Shown here: piece after piece, positions 17,624 through 25,795 of the stretch
Position numbering within the stretch: position 1 is the stretch's first letter
Layout: each line of letters starts with the position of its first letter
NCBI GenBank assembly: GCA_015062605.1
Contig: SUUI01000005.1
Span: 1-64,000 of the forward strand
Length of the DNA: 64,000 nt
Source of the DNA: Eggerthellaceae bacterium
GTDB lineage: Bacteria; Actinomycetota; Coriobacteriia; Coriobacteriales; Eggerthellaceae
Direction of reading: 5' to 3'
Translations under genes and position numbers: made by a program
The notes under the pieces: model-generated
The model's input: only the letters and a program-made list of their open reading frames with translations
Database searches by the model: none
What the model was told of the DNA's origin: nothing

Positions 17624-19186
17624 ATGGGCAAGAACCTGTACGTGGATACCCGTGGAAACTGCAAACAAGCCGTTCCTTTCACGCAAGCCGTCATAGACGG
17701 GCTTGCGCATGGTGGTGGACTTTACGTGCCGCAAACCGTACCCACGCTTTCGCTCGAGCAGATTGTCGCATTAGCGGAAAAGCCCTATGCGCAACGCGCT
17801 GCAACCATCTACAAGGCGTTTGATGTGGACATTCCCGAAGAAACCATCGATGACCTGATGGAGAAAGCCTATGGCAATCGCTTCGACGATGAAGCGATCT
17901 GCCCCATCACGTCGCTTGACGATTCCACCCATGTGCTCGAGCTCTGGCATGGTCCCACGAGCGCATTCAAGGATATGGCTCTGCAGTGCCTGCCCTGGTT
18001 CTTCTCCGCAAGCGCCCAGCTGCTGCGTGACCGCGGCGAGCTCGACCATGAGTTTTTGATCCTTGTCGCCACGTCGGGCGATACGGGAAAGGCAGCACTT
18101 GAAGGATTTTGCGATGTCCCAGGCGTATCCATCGGAGTGACCTATCCGCATGGAGGCGTAAGCGATATCCAATTCAAGCAGATGGCAACGCAAGTCGGCT
18201 CAAACGTGCATGTCTGGGGCGTTCGCGGCAACTTCGACGATTGTCAAACTGGCGTGAAGAACGTGTTCTCGGATGACGAATTCGCAAAGAAACTGCTTGA
18301 CGAGTATTCCATCGCGCTTTCAAGCGCGAACTCCATCAACTGGGGTCGTCTGCTCCCGCAGGTGGTGTACTACGTAAGCGCTTATTCTCAGCTCGTCCAT
18401 GATGGCAAAATCAAAGCCGGCGACTTGATTGATGTGTGCGTGCCGACAGGCAATTTCGGGAACATCCTCGCTGCGTGGTATGCGAAACAAGCAGGAACAC
18501 CCATCGATATGCTTTTGTGCGCAAGCAACGAGAATCGCGTCCTGACCGACTTCATCAACACGGGAACCTACGACATCTCGAACCGTCCTTTCGTGCTGAC
18601 CCCGTCCCCATCCATGGACATCTTGGTCTCCTCGAACCTGGAACGGCAGTTGTTCGAACTTACAGGTCGCAATGCCCAGGCGATCACGAATTGGATGGAC
18701 GATTTGCGCGAGAAGCGCGCATTCCGCATCGACCAAGAGACCTTCGCCCGCATACGCGAAACCTTCATCTCCGATTCAGTCGATAGCGCAACTTGCCTAG
18801 AGACGATCAAGGAGGCCTTCAACGAGCATAACTATCTGCTCGACCCCCATACAGCTGTCGCGTATCGCGTTGCACAGAACCTGCGCGGTGCAAATCCCGT
18901 GCTCATCGCAAGCACGGCGCATTGGGCGAAATTCGGCATCAATGTCTACCGCGCATTGCACGATATAGCACCAGGAGAGGCGCTTCCCGATGAGGTCGCT
19001 GCGCTTTCCGGCTGCGAACTCAACGAACTCATCGCACGCGAGACGAATGCAAGCTCCATTCCGCAAGGACTCGCGCAGCTTGACTCGAAGCCGATCCGTT
19101 TCGCCGACGTCATCGATGCAGGAGCCGAAAGCATCCGCAAAGCAGCACTCGATTTTTTGGATGAATTATTCGCCGAAAGAGCATAA
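17624..19186 (+). CDS. thrC: Threonine synthase
   Basis: 520 residues of the long ThrC form. The PLP lysine lies in HGPTSAFKDMALQ; the N-terminal threonine synthase segment is YVDTRGNCKQAVPFTQAVIDGLAHGGGLYVP. The phosphate-binding Gly-rich loop is PTGNFGNILA. It converts O-phosphohomoserine to threonine. The ATG 17624 has a near-perfect AAGGAGGT 5 nt upstream; an upstream in-frame start is disfavoured. A TATACT -10-like element lies at 17588-17593, so mRNA is probably short-leadered. No other thr gene is nearby. Confidence 0.95.
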   Translation: MGKNLYVDTRGNCKQAVPFTQAVIDGLAHGGGLYVPQTVPTLSLEQIVALAEKPYAQRAATIYKAFDVDIPEETIDDLMEKAYGNRFDDEAICPITSLDDSTHVLELWHGPTSAFKDMALQCLPWFFSASAQLLRDRGELDHEFLILVATSGDTGKAALEGFCDVPGVSIGVTYPHGGVSDIQFKQMATQVGSNVHVWGVRGNFDDCQTGVKNVFSDDEFAKKLLDEYSIALSSANSINWGRLLPQVVYYVSAYSQLVHDGKIKAGDLIDVCVPTGNFGNILAAWYAKQAGTPIDMLLCASNENRVLTDFINTGTYDISNRPFVLTPSPSMDILVSSNLERQLFELTGRNAQAITNWMDDLREKRAFRIDQETFARIRETFISDSVDSATCLETIKEAFNEHNYLLDPHTAVAYRVAQNLRGANPVLIASTAHWAKFGINVYRALHDIAPGEALPDEVAALSGCELNELIARETNASSIPQGLAQLDSKPIRFADVIDAGAESIRKAALDFLDELFAERA

Positions 19187-19236
19187 TGCCTGACAAAAGG
19201 GTACAATGGGATGCAATCGGAAGAAGGCGGTGTAAT

Positions 19237-19581
19237 ATGAAATCACTCTCAGCTCTCCAGCCAGTTGTACGCTTGGCAATCATCAATCCAGACGGAACGA
19301 ACAGGTCCGAATTCGGCAGGGGTATCGCGAATTTATGCCGCGGCGTCCGCGAAACAGGATCGCTGAATGCTGCCGCTAAGCAAATGGGCATGGCTTATAG
19401 CAAGGCATGGCGAATCATCAAGGACACCGAATCGATGCTCGGGATTCAATTGCTCAATCGCGATGGCGCGCATGGCAGCACATTGACCGAAGAGGGCGAA
19501 GCGCTCTTGAACGAATATGATGCCCTTTCCGAGCGTCTTCAGAAGAAGGCCGAAGCCGATTTTCAGAAGGCGATGAAGTAA
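19237..19581 (+). CDS. ModE-like winged-helix regulator (HTH domain only)
   Basis: 114 residues. The winged helix-turn-helix matches the ModE/LysR-type N-terminal domain: GIANLCRGVRETGSLNAAAKQMGMAYSKAWRIIK then LLNRDGAHGSTLTEEGEALL is the usual pattern. Full ModE carries C-terminal molybdate-binding TOBE domains; these are absent, so effector sensing is unclear. The ATG with AAGGCGG is preferred over one overlapping the thrC stop. It follows thrC by 50 bp and may be in the same transcript. No molybdate transporter is in the window. Confidence 0.8.
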   Translation: MKSLSALQPVVRLAIINPDGTNRSEFGRGIANLCRGVRETGSLNAAAKQMGMAYSKAWRIIKDTESMLGIQLLNRDGAHGSTLTEEGEALLNEYDALSERLQKKAEADFQKAMK

Positions 19582-19647
19582 CGGACTTCAGGTTCGCTTG
19601 AGCATCTCTTACCGATAGGGCATCGGTCGAGTTTTTCTCCGCAGCAC

Positions 19648-19676
19648 TTGAGAAAACGGGTGTTCTATGGCACAAT
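19648..19676 (+). promoter_or_regulatory. Promoter of tRNA-Val
   Basis: -35 TTGAGA (19648-19653), 17-bp spacer, -10-like CACAAT (19671-19676), about 45 bp before the tRNA 5' end. Confidence 0.5.
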
Positions 19677-19722
19677 CAGATGCGCACTTTCGCGGCAACA
19701 CCGTATGCCGCATGTGTTATCC

Positions 19723-19797
19723 GGTCGATTGGCGCAGCGGGAGCGCAGGTGCCTTACAAGCACAAGGTCGGGGGTTCAAATCCCTCATCGACCACCA
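19723..19797 (+). tRNA. tRNA-Val(UAC)
   Basis: 75 nt. Acceptor GGTCGAT / ATCGACC, D arm GCGC..GCGC, anticodon loop CTTACAA (anticodon TAC), T arm GGGGTTCAAATCCCT, encoded CCA. A strong terminator follows within 8 bp. Confidence 0.95.
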
Positions 19798-19804
19798 CAA
19801 ACAC

Positions 19805-19840
19805 GCAGGCCAGCGAATCTCGCTGGCCTGCTTCTTTTTT
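19805..19840 (+). terminator. Terminator after tRNA-Val
   Basis: 12-bp perfect stem GCAGGCCAGCGA / TCGCTGGCCTGC with a 3-nt loop and CTTCTTTTTT downstream. Confidence 0.95.
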
Positions 19841-19850
19841 CAACTGCTCG

Positions 19851-20528
19851 TTAATCCCGTTTGTTTCTCATGACGAGAATGTGCGCTGGTGGAAGATTCT
19901 TCTTCTCGTGCAAAATATCCGTAATCTCAAAATGCTCCTCGAAAAACGACTTCTTCACGAGACTGTATTGGAACGTGGAAAACTGGCCTTTCTCCCCGAG
20001 CGCTATCTTGGTTGCCTCCAAGATGTTGCTTGATTCGCTTTTCGGCAAAGACGTGAAAGGAAGACCCGAGATGATGAAGTCGGCATGATCGAAACCGTAT
20101 TCGTTAAGATAGCGATTGACGTCTTCGGCAGATCCATGAATAACGTAAACGTTCTTCTCCTCGCCGAACTTCTCTTCAAGCTGCTCGCAGAAATTCTTGT
20201 TCTGGTCGATGAGGATCAACGTCGTTCCCTCTTGACGACGCTCGACAAGTTCCTTCGTGAATGACCCGGGACCTGGTCCATACTCTACGATTACGTTTGC
20301 TGATGAAAAGTCAATGGGTTCCATCATCTTCAAAGACAAGCTCTTGCCGCTTGGTGCTACTGCACCAATCGTTCGCGGATGCTTGAGGAACTCAACGAGA
20401 AACGCCACGACCCTTTCTTTCTTCTCAACAATCCAAGATGTTTCGCAATTGTCCGTATTATTCCATAACGCGCGTGCAAAATTCTGAGAAATGCTTCTTA
20501 ATTGTTCATATTGCCCCATATTGCCCAT
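19851..20528 (-). CDS. SAM-dependent methyltransferase (phospholipid N-methyltransferase-like)
   Basis: 225 residues, class I Rossmann methyltransferase. The SAM-binding motif is IVEYGPGPGSFTKEL, with FLKHPRTIGAVAPSGKSL just before it, typical of PmtA-like / rRNA-dimethylase-like proteins. DFIISGLPFTSLP is the motif IV equivalent. Substrate is not certain: phospholipid headgroup or RNA are both possible. Codon use looks more A/T-rich than in neighbouring genes, which hints at transfer. The start is ambiguous (ATG 20528 or 20519) because no clear ribosome-binding site is present. Confidence 0.7.
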   Translation of the reverse strand: MGNMGQYEQLRSISQNFARALWNNTDNCETSWIVEKKERVVAFLVEFLKHPRTIGAVAPSGKSLSLKMMEPIDFSSANVIVEYGPGPGSFTKELVERRQEGTTLILIDQNKNFCEQLEEKFGEEKNVYVIHGSAEDVNRYLNEYGFDHADFIISGLPFTSLPKSESSNILEATKIALGEKGQFSTFQYSLVKKSFFEEHFEITDILHEKKNLPPAHILVMRNKRD

Positions 20529-20600
20529 TATCTTGAAACGTCATGGGCACGTAGGCGGGCCCAGCCGGCCTTTTCCCTTAAAAACCCATGCTCTTTGCTT

Positions 20601-23600
20601 TTATGCTGCTAACAAATACTCGACTTGTTCCCTAAGCCTATCGCCATACGTTGAACCCACCGCCCAACGGCCTCCGAGATCCTCGAGAGTGGGAGCGCAT
20701 CCTCTGGTCACATAATTAAACCTTGGATCTACGCATTCGTTCACGAGGTCGTCGGTTGATGCATACGCCTTTAGGTGTTGCACCTGCGCACGCAGGCCCT
20801 TGCGCACTGAATCGGTTCCCCAGTCATTGAAGCTGTTGCCCGGGTTGCCACCACCTGTCGCCCCTATGCCTGCGAAATTGCACTGATCCGCATTCACGTC
20901 GCCGCCGAACTGCAGCCAGCCCGTTTCATGCATGGCTTGAGCAAAGACAACCTCGGCACGTACGCCTTCAGCTTCTGCCTCCTCATATAGAATCTGACAG
21001 AATTCGTTGATGTTCGCAGCTCCATATTGGGTATAAACCGAAGATGGATATGCCTTCCCTACGTTGTTGTAACGCCTCACCATTTGCGCAACGGTTGTTT
21101 GGGAGTCGCCCATGATAGCGGACTGCTTCTCGATAAACGGCTCCTCAGTCGAACCAGGAGCTTCGCCTCCCTTGTCAACAAGCGCTATCTCGATCGCCTC
21201 GAGACGATAGCCGTATCCTGCCGTGCCCGCGCTCTCCCCGTTCTTCGCCCATCCGAGCCATCCGAAATACTGCGCATGCACGCGGTAGTACACATCATAA
21301 AGATCTGACATCTCACCGGTAAGTCGAACTCTTATGGCTTCGAGTCGCAAAGCCTCTCCGGACGTTCCTGCGATCTGGCCTGAACCGACATAATCCTGCC
21401 AACCGATATTCTGCACGTGCGCGGCAATTTGAATATCACCTGAACAGTCGAATCCAAGAAGCGTGGCGTAAATCGCCTCGACCTGCAAGCCCTCGCCCGT
21501 GGTGCCGGCCATGCCCGGGCTTGCCACGGGATCTTGCCAGCCGATGTTCTCGACATGCGCGGCATATTCAAATAGCGTGGGTCCCTGAACGAACGTCCTG
21601 TTCGTCGAGCCTGGAGCTTCCCCGCCCTTTTCGACAAGGGCTATCTCGATAGACTCTAGACGGAAGGCGAATCCAGCAGTACCCGCGCTCTCCCCGTTCT
21701 TCGCCCATCCGAGCCAACCGAAGTACTGAGCGTGGACACGGTAATAGACGTCGTAGTGATCCGCCATCTCACCAGTAAGACGGACTTTCAGGGCTTCAAG
21801 ACGTAAGGCCTCCCCTGTCGTCCCTGCGATCTGTCCTGACCCGACGAAGTCCTGCCAGCCGATATTCTGCACATGCGTGGAGATTTCGATGTCGCCTGAA
21901 TATTCGGAGCTTTCCAGACTCGCCTTCAGGGCTTCCACACGCAGGCCTTCACCCGTGGTGCCAGCCATGCCCGGACTTGTCACAGGCTCCTGCCAACCGA
22001 TGTTCTCAACATGTGCGGCATATTCAAGCGAGACGCCCTTCTTGACATATGGGATCGCAGTCGAACCAGGCGCTTCCCCGCCCTTTTCTACAAGGACGAT
22101 TTGCATCGCCTCGAGACGATAAGCGTACCCTTCGGTACCAGCCTTCTCCCCGTTCTTCGCCCATCCGAGCCAACCGAAATTCTGCGCATGCACACGATAG
22201 TACACATCGAAATGCTCTGCCATTTCATCAGTAAGACGAATTTTCATCGCCTCTAGTCTCAAACACTCGCCCGTTGTCCCAGCGAAACCGTCCGAGCCGA
22301 CATAGTCTTGCCAGCCGATGTTTTGCACATGTGCGGCGATTTGGATGTCGCCCGAATACTCGAAGCCATCCAAATACGCTTGCAATGCTTCAACCTGCAG
22401 AGCCTTCCCCGTGGTTCCCGCAGTCTTCGGACTTCTCACCGCGGCTTGCCAACCGATATTCTCAACGTGTGCAGAATACTTTACCGTCGGTCCCCCTTTA
22501 TCGAAGGGCATATCGGTTGATCCAGGAGCTTCTCCACCCTTGTCAACGAGAACGACCTCCATCGCCTCAATACCGTATCCGTACCCCGAGCTACCGGCAG
22601 ATGCACCGTTTTTCGCCCATCCGAGCCAACCGATGTTGGAAACATGGGCGCGATAATACACGTCATAGTTATCTGCAGCGCTTCCCGTGAGCTGTATCTG
22701 AATCTGCTCGAGCGGTTTCCCTTGTCCAGTCGTTCCACTGGTTGCGCCGTCAGAAACCCAACCTTGATAGCCCTCGCCAACGCTTGCCGAACGGTATTCG
22801 ATGCCGCCTTGGCTCGCCGCTTCGTTTTGCAAGGCTATCTGGAAAGCTTCCATCTCGAAGCTTTTGCCCGTTGTTCCAGCAACCTTTCCGTCATATACCG
22901 CGCTTTCCCAGCCGAGATAAGCGACATGCGCGGTCACTTTCACAGATGATTGCGCCTGGGCAGAAGAGTCCTTCAGGAGTGAGTATTGGTTCGCAACGCC
23001 GGTTGCGTCGGCAACGCCGAGTTCTTTGCGCGAGCTTTCGGATGCCAAGTACGTATCTGCATCCGATGCATTATCGATGAAGGCGTGCTCTACGATGATG
23101 CCAGGGATTCCAGCGAGCCTGCTCCTGTAAATCACCGTGTAGTAATCCGCCGTGCTGCCATCGGAATATGTATCACCGCTCGTGCAATCGCGCGTCTTCA
23201 CCCATCTATCATGAAGGCCGAGTGCGGTAAGCTGCGTTAATATCTTCTCTCCCAGGTCATAACCCGCAACGTGCGTTTCCTGGTATAGGTATGAGGCATA
23301 GTTGGGAACCCAAACCTCTGCACCGTATCCCGATCCCGTGCCTGTTGCATTGCAATGGACGCTGATGAATACATCAGCGCCATACCACACGGCCCAATCA
23401 ACGCGATCCTGCAAGCTTACGAAGGTATCATCCTCACGGGTCATGTAAGTGCTCACGCCCGAATACGTCAAAAGCTCATCGCGGAAATGCGTTGCAATGG
23501 AGAGGTTGACGTCCTTCTCTAAAAGCCCGTTCCCGACTGCCCCCGAATCGTATCCGCCATGGCCAGGGTCAATAGCCACGATCAGGTAGTTCTCGCGAGC

Positions 23601-24611
23601 AGGGCTAACTTGAGCATATGCGGTTTCAGGCGCGAACAACGAACGGAAGAAAGCAACGATTGAATCGAGCGTCGCTTGGAATACGTTGGCGGTTTCGTTT
23701 GCAACATCCTGCCCGTTTGCCTTATTTCCCTCGAAAAGACCTGCTTCCGAATCCTCGTAAAGCTCATCTCTTTCCTCTTGACCGGAAACGATTGATTCTC
23801 CTGCCTGGCCCTTGATGGCCGCATCCGGATCGCTTACGTTCAGCGCCTCTTCGACTGAAGCGCATGCCGTGAGGTTTCCATCGTCATCTATGGTGAGCAC
23901 TGCCGCATCTTCCGATTCGGAGATTTCGGCTGCTTTGTCAAGAGCCTGGGCTAGCTCTTGCGTCACCACTTCGAAGGCGTATGTATTGCTCTCCTCCGAA
24001 TCCTCTTTAAAGGAGACCGAAAAATAGCCTGTACTCTCGCTGCCCCACCGCAGCGAATCGATAACGTAGGAAGCAATATCGGAGTCGGAAGGCTCAAACG
24101 CGAAAAGGATCGCGCCTTGCGTCACGGCAGCGCAAGAAAGGACGAGGTCCTCGGATGTCGCACTGCTTTTCAGGAAAAGCACGGCATCTTGGGCAACGAG
24201 GCTCTCATCTGAAAAGCCCACAGCGATATATTGCACATCGCCCGAAGCAACAACAGCAGCGTCAACATATACGAAAGAAACCGTATCGGCGAGGGGAAGC
24301 TCCATCGTCAAAGCATCTTCTTGATCGGCTCCTTCGCCCTCGGTCGCCGCTACGGAAGGCTCAGCGGTAAGAACTGATTGCAAATCGACAGCGTCTCGGC
24401 CATCGGGCTCGCCCTCTTCGGTCTGCTCGTCAATCTGAGCAGAATCGACCGAAAGTACGTCACCTGACCCAACGATTAAAGATGCTTGGCTCGCCTCGAA
24501 TCCTGTTTCATCTGCCACATGCTTCTCGTCCGCATAGGCAGGAACACCCATCAGGGAGAAGCTCAGCACGAACGAAAGGAATATAGCGATCGGTTTCTCT
24601 GCCGTTTTCAT
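20601..24611 (-). CDS. Secreted N-acetylmuramoyl-L-alanine amidase with 12 ChW repeats and glucosaminidase-type domain
   Basis: 1336 residues. Signal peptide at 1-~27 (VLSFSLMGVPAYADE). Residues ~28-335 form an acidic N-terminal region without recognised family. Residues ~340-545 form an Amidase_3 domain with zinc ligands in DPGHGGYDSG, the downstream Glu (LEKDVNLSIA), SVHCNA and EHAF. Residues ~555-1160 carry twelve ChW repeats (AHVxNIGWxxxV.. AGTTG..LRLEA) arranged as four triads. Residues ~1165-1336 resemble mannosyl-glycoprotein endo-N-acetylglucosaminidase (ALF family; AQAMHETGWLQFGG). Acts on peptidoglycan outside the cell; ChW repeats bind wall or protein ligands. AAGGCTGAAG serves as ribosome-binding site. 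Monocistronic. Confidence 0.9.
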   Translation of the reverse strand: MKTAEKPIAIFLSFVLSFSLMGVPAYADEKHVADETGFEASQASLIVGSGDVLSVDSAQIDEQTEEGEPDGRDAVDLQSVLTAEPSVAATEGEGADQEDALTMELPLADTVSFVYVDAAVVASGDVQYIAVGFSDESLVAQDAVLFLKSSATSEDLVLSCAAVTQGAILFAFEPSDSDIASYVIDSLRWGSESTGYFSVSFKEDSEESNTYAFEVVTQELAQALDKAAEISESEDAAVLTIDDDGNLTACASVEEALNVSDPDAAIKGQAGESIVSGQEERDELYEDSEAGLFEGNKANGQDVANETANVFQATLDSIVAFFRSLFAPETAYAQVSPARENYLIVAIDPGHGGYDSGAVGNGLLEKDVNLSIATHFRDELLTYSGVSTYMTREDDTFVSLQDRVDWAVWYGADVFISVHCNATGTGSGYGAEVWVPNYASYLYQETHVAGYDLGEKILTQLTALGLHDRWVKTRDCTSGDTYSDGSTADYYTVIYRSRLAGIPGIIVEHAFIDNASDADTYLASESSRKELGVADATGVANQYSLLKDSSAQAQSSVKVTAHVAYLGWESAVYDGKVAGTTGKSFEMEAFQIALQNEAASQGGIEYRSASVGEGYQGWVSDGATSGTTGQGKPLEQIQIQLTGSAADNYDVYYRAHVSNIGWLGWAKNGASAGSSGYGYGIEAMEVVLVDKGGEAPGSTDMPFDKGGPTVKYSAHVENIGWQAAVRSPKTAGTTGKALQVEALQAYLDGFEYSGDIQIAAHVQNIGWQDYVGSDGFAGTTGECLRLEAMKIRLTDEMAEHFDVYYRVHAQNFGWLGWAKNGEKAGTEGYAYRLEAMQIVLVEKGGEAPGSTAIPYVKKGVSLEYAAHVENIGWQEPVTSPGMAGTTGEGLRVEALKASLESSEYSGDIEISTHVQNIGWQDFVGSGQIAGTTGEALRLEALKVRLTGEMADHYDVYYRVHAQYFGWLGWAKNGESAGTAGFAFRLESIEIALVEKGGEAPGSTNRTFVQGPTLFEYAAHVENIGWQDPVASPGMAGTTGEGLQVEAIYATLLGFDCSGDIQIAAHVQNIGWQDYVGSGQIAGTSGEALRLEAIRVRLTGEMSDLYDVYYRVHAQYFGWLGWAKNGESAGTAGYGYRLEAIEIALVDKGGEAPGSTEEPFIEKQSAIMGDSQTTVAQMVRRYNNVGKAYPSSVYTQYGAANINEFCQILYEEAEAEGVRAEVVFAQAMHETGWLQFGGDVNADQCNFAGIGATGGGNPGNSFNDWGTDSVRKGLRAQVQHLKAYASTDDLVNECVDPRFNYVTRGCAPTLEDLGGRWAVGSTYGDRLREQVEYLLAA
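21145..22945 (-). repeat. ChW repeat array with exact 456-bp higher-order period
   Basis: Inside the amidase gene. The segment encoding GGEAPGS recurs with its first codons at about 21151, 21607, 22063 and 22519, i.e. every 456 bp (152 codons). Each period contains three ChW repeats of different subtypes (xxYxAHVENIGW, DIQIAAHVQNIGW, YDVYYRVHAQxFGW). Neighbouring periods are strongly alike in DNA sequence, which points to recent unit duplication or homogenisation. Confidence 0.9.
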
Positions 24612-24682
24612 ACTTCAGCCTTCCGCAATTTAACTATGTATCACTGAACCATCGGCATTTATGCGTAGAGTTCAACAGTATA

Positions 24683-24716
24683 CATGGTACATGGATTGCA
24701 ATCCTTGGTACGTGTA
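24683..24716. promoter_or_regulatory. Dyad upstream of the amidase gene, possible operator
   Basis: The core GGATTGCAATCC (24693-24704) is a perfect 12-bp palindrome and is flanked by partly symmetric TGGTAC elements. It lies about 80 bp upstream of the amidase start codon, between two genes on the same strand. It could bind a regulator; none is assigned. Confidence 0.35.
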
Positions 24717-24790
24717 ATGTCAATCTGGATGGAAAAGCGCGCGAAAAAACCGTAGTTCCTTGGCATATTTCTCCCAACGGACATCAAACA

Positions 24791-24817
24791 GTAAGCCGGC
24801 GAATCTCACCGGCTTAC
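24791..24817 (-). terminator. Hairpin terminator after the YugP-type gene
   Basis: Stem GTAAGCCGG / CCGGCTTAC with a 9-nt loop, 36 bp past the stop codon of the minus-strand protease gene. The T tract on the minus strand is short (CTGTTTG), so efficiency may be modest. Confidence 0.55.
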
Positions 24818-24852
24818 AAAAGTTTGCAAAGCAATTGGGGAAGTTTTACTCG

Positions 24853-25548
24853 TTAGCGGTTCCTCGCCATACCGATGTAATACAAAAGCTGAATGATGCT
24901 GATGAGCGCCGCTGCAACATAGGTCATCGCCGCAGCCGTCAGCACCTTCTTGCTTCCTGCAAGCACTTCGGAGCTGGGTATCCAACTGCTATTGCAGCCT
25001 GATTCGATGTAAGCAAGCCCGCGCTTCGAGGCATTGAACTCGACAGGGAGCGTCACGATTTGGAAAAGCACCGCGAATCCGAAGCATGCGATGGCGGCAT
25101 ATACCAAGCCGATTGCATCGAACATGAAGCCACAAATCAGCAGGATGATCCAAATATTCGAGCTGAAATTCGCAATTGGAACGATCGCTGTACGGATCAT
25201 CAGCGGCGAATAGTTTGTCGCATGCTGGATTGCATGCCCGCACTCATGGCAGCTAACGGCAAGCGAGGACACGTCGCTGCCGGTGAATACGGCGCGTGAT
25301 AGATTGACCACGCGAGTCCTGGGATCGTAGTGATCGCTTAAGGTCCCGTCAACGCAACGGACCTCAACGTTCGCAAGCCCATTGTCGTTGAGCATCTTGC
25401 GAGCGATTTGGGCGCCCGTCGCATTCAGATTGATTTTCACCTTCGAGAACTTGCTATACATCCTTTGAATGTAGCCTTGCGTACCTAAGCCGAGCGCTAA
25501 GGTCACGACCATCAAGACAATATAGAAGATGCCTGAGCTCATTACCAT
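24853..25548 (-). CDS. YugP-type membrane zinc metalloprotease
   Basis: 231 residues. Family signature HECGHAIQH (HExGH variant) lies between an N-terminal helix and a cluster of three hydrophobic segments (residues ~125-170), followed by PVEFNASKRG, another family hallmark. It is an integral membrane neutral protease of unknown target (COG2738 type). The ATG has AAGGATAGG upstream. It is transcribed divergently from hisS and may share its 250-bp promoter region. Confidence 0.88.
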   Translation of the reverse strand: MVMSSGIFYIVLMVVTLALGLGTQGYIQRMYSKFSKVKINLNATGAQIARKMLNDNGLANVEVRCVDGTLSDHYDPRTRVVNLSRAVFTGSDVSSLAVSCHECGHAIQHATNYSPLMIRTAIVPIANFSSNIWIILLICGFMFDAIGLVYAAIACFGFAVLFQIVTLPVEFNASKRGLAYIESGCNSSWIPSSEVLAGSKKVLTAAAMTYVAAALISIIQLLYYIGMARNR

Positions 25549-25795
25549 TGCCTATCCTTCTTTCATACGCTTGTGTGCGCATATCCCGCACATCCGCTTT
25601 TCATGCATCACTCTATCATGTTGCCTGTACGTACGCGAACTTCCTGTGCGAAAAACACCAGTTTTCCTGCTTGTACAAGGTTCTGTGCTCTATCATACGC
25701 ATAGGCACATCGGCCGTATGATTTGCAAAGCAGGCTTGGCTTTTACCATGTACGCTTTCACGCCGCTGAAACGTGCCTTACGAAAAGGAGCGATT

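Noticed and set aside
19851-20528. KsgA-type rRNA dimethyladenosine transferase
   Set aside because: The FLKHPRTIGAVAPSGKSL segment and lack of the NLPY motif (here SGLPF) fit PmtA-like proteins better.
21145-22945. CRISPR array
   Set aside because: The periodic sequence is coding, with a 456-bp period and ChW protein repeats; no short identical repeats with unique spacers were seen.
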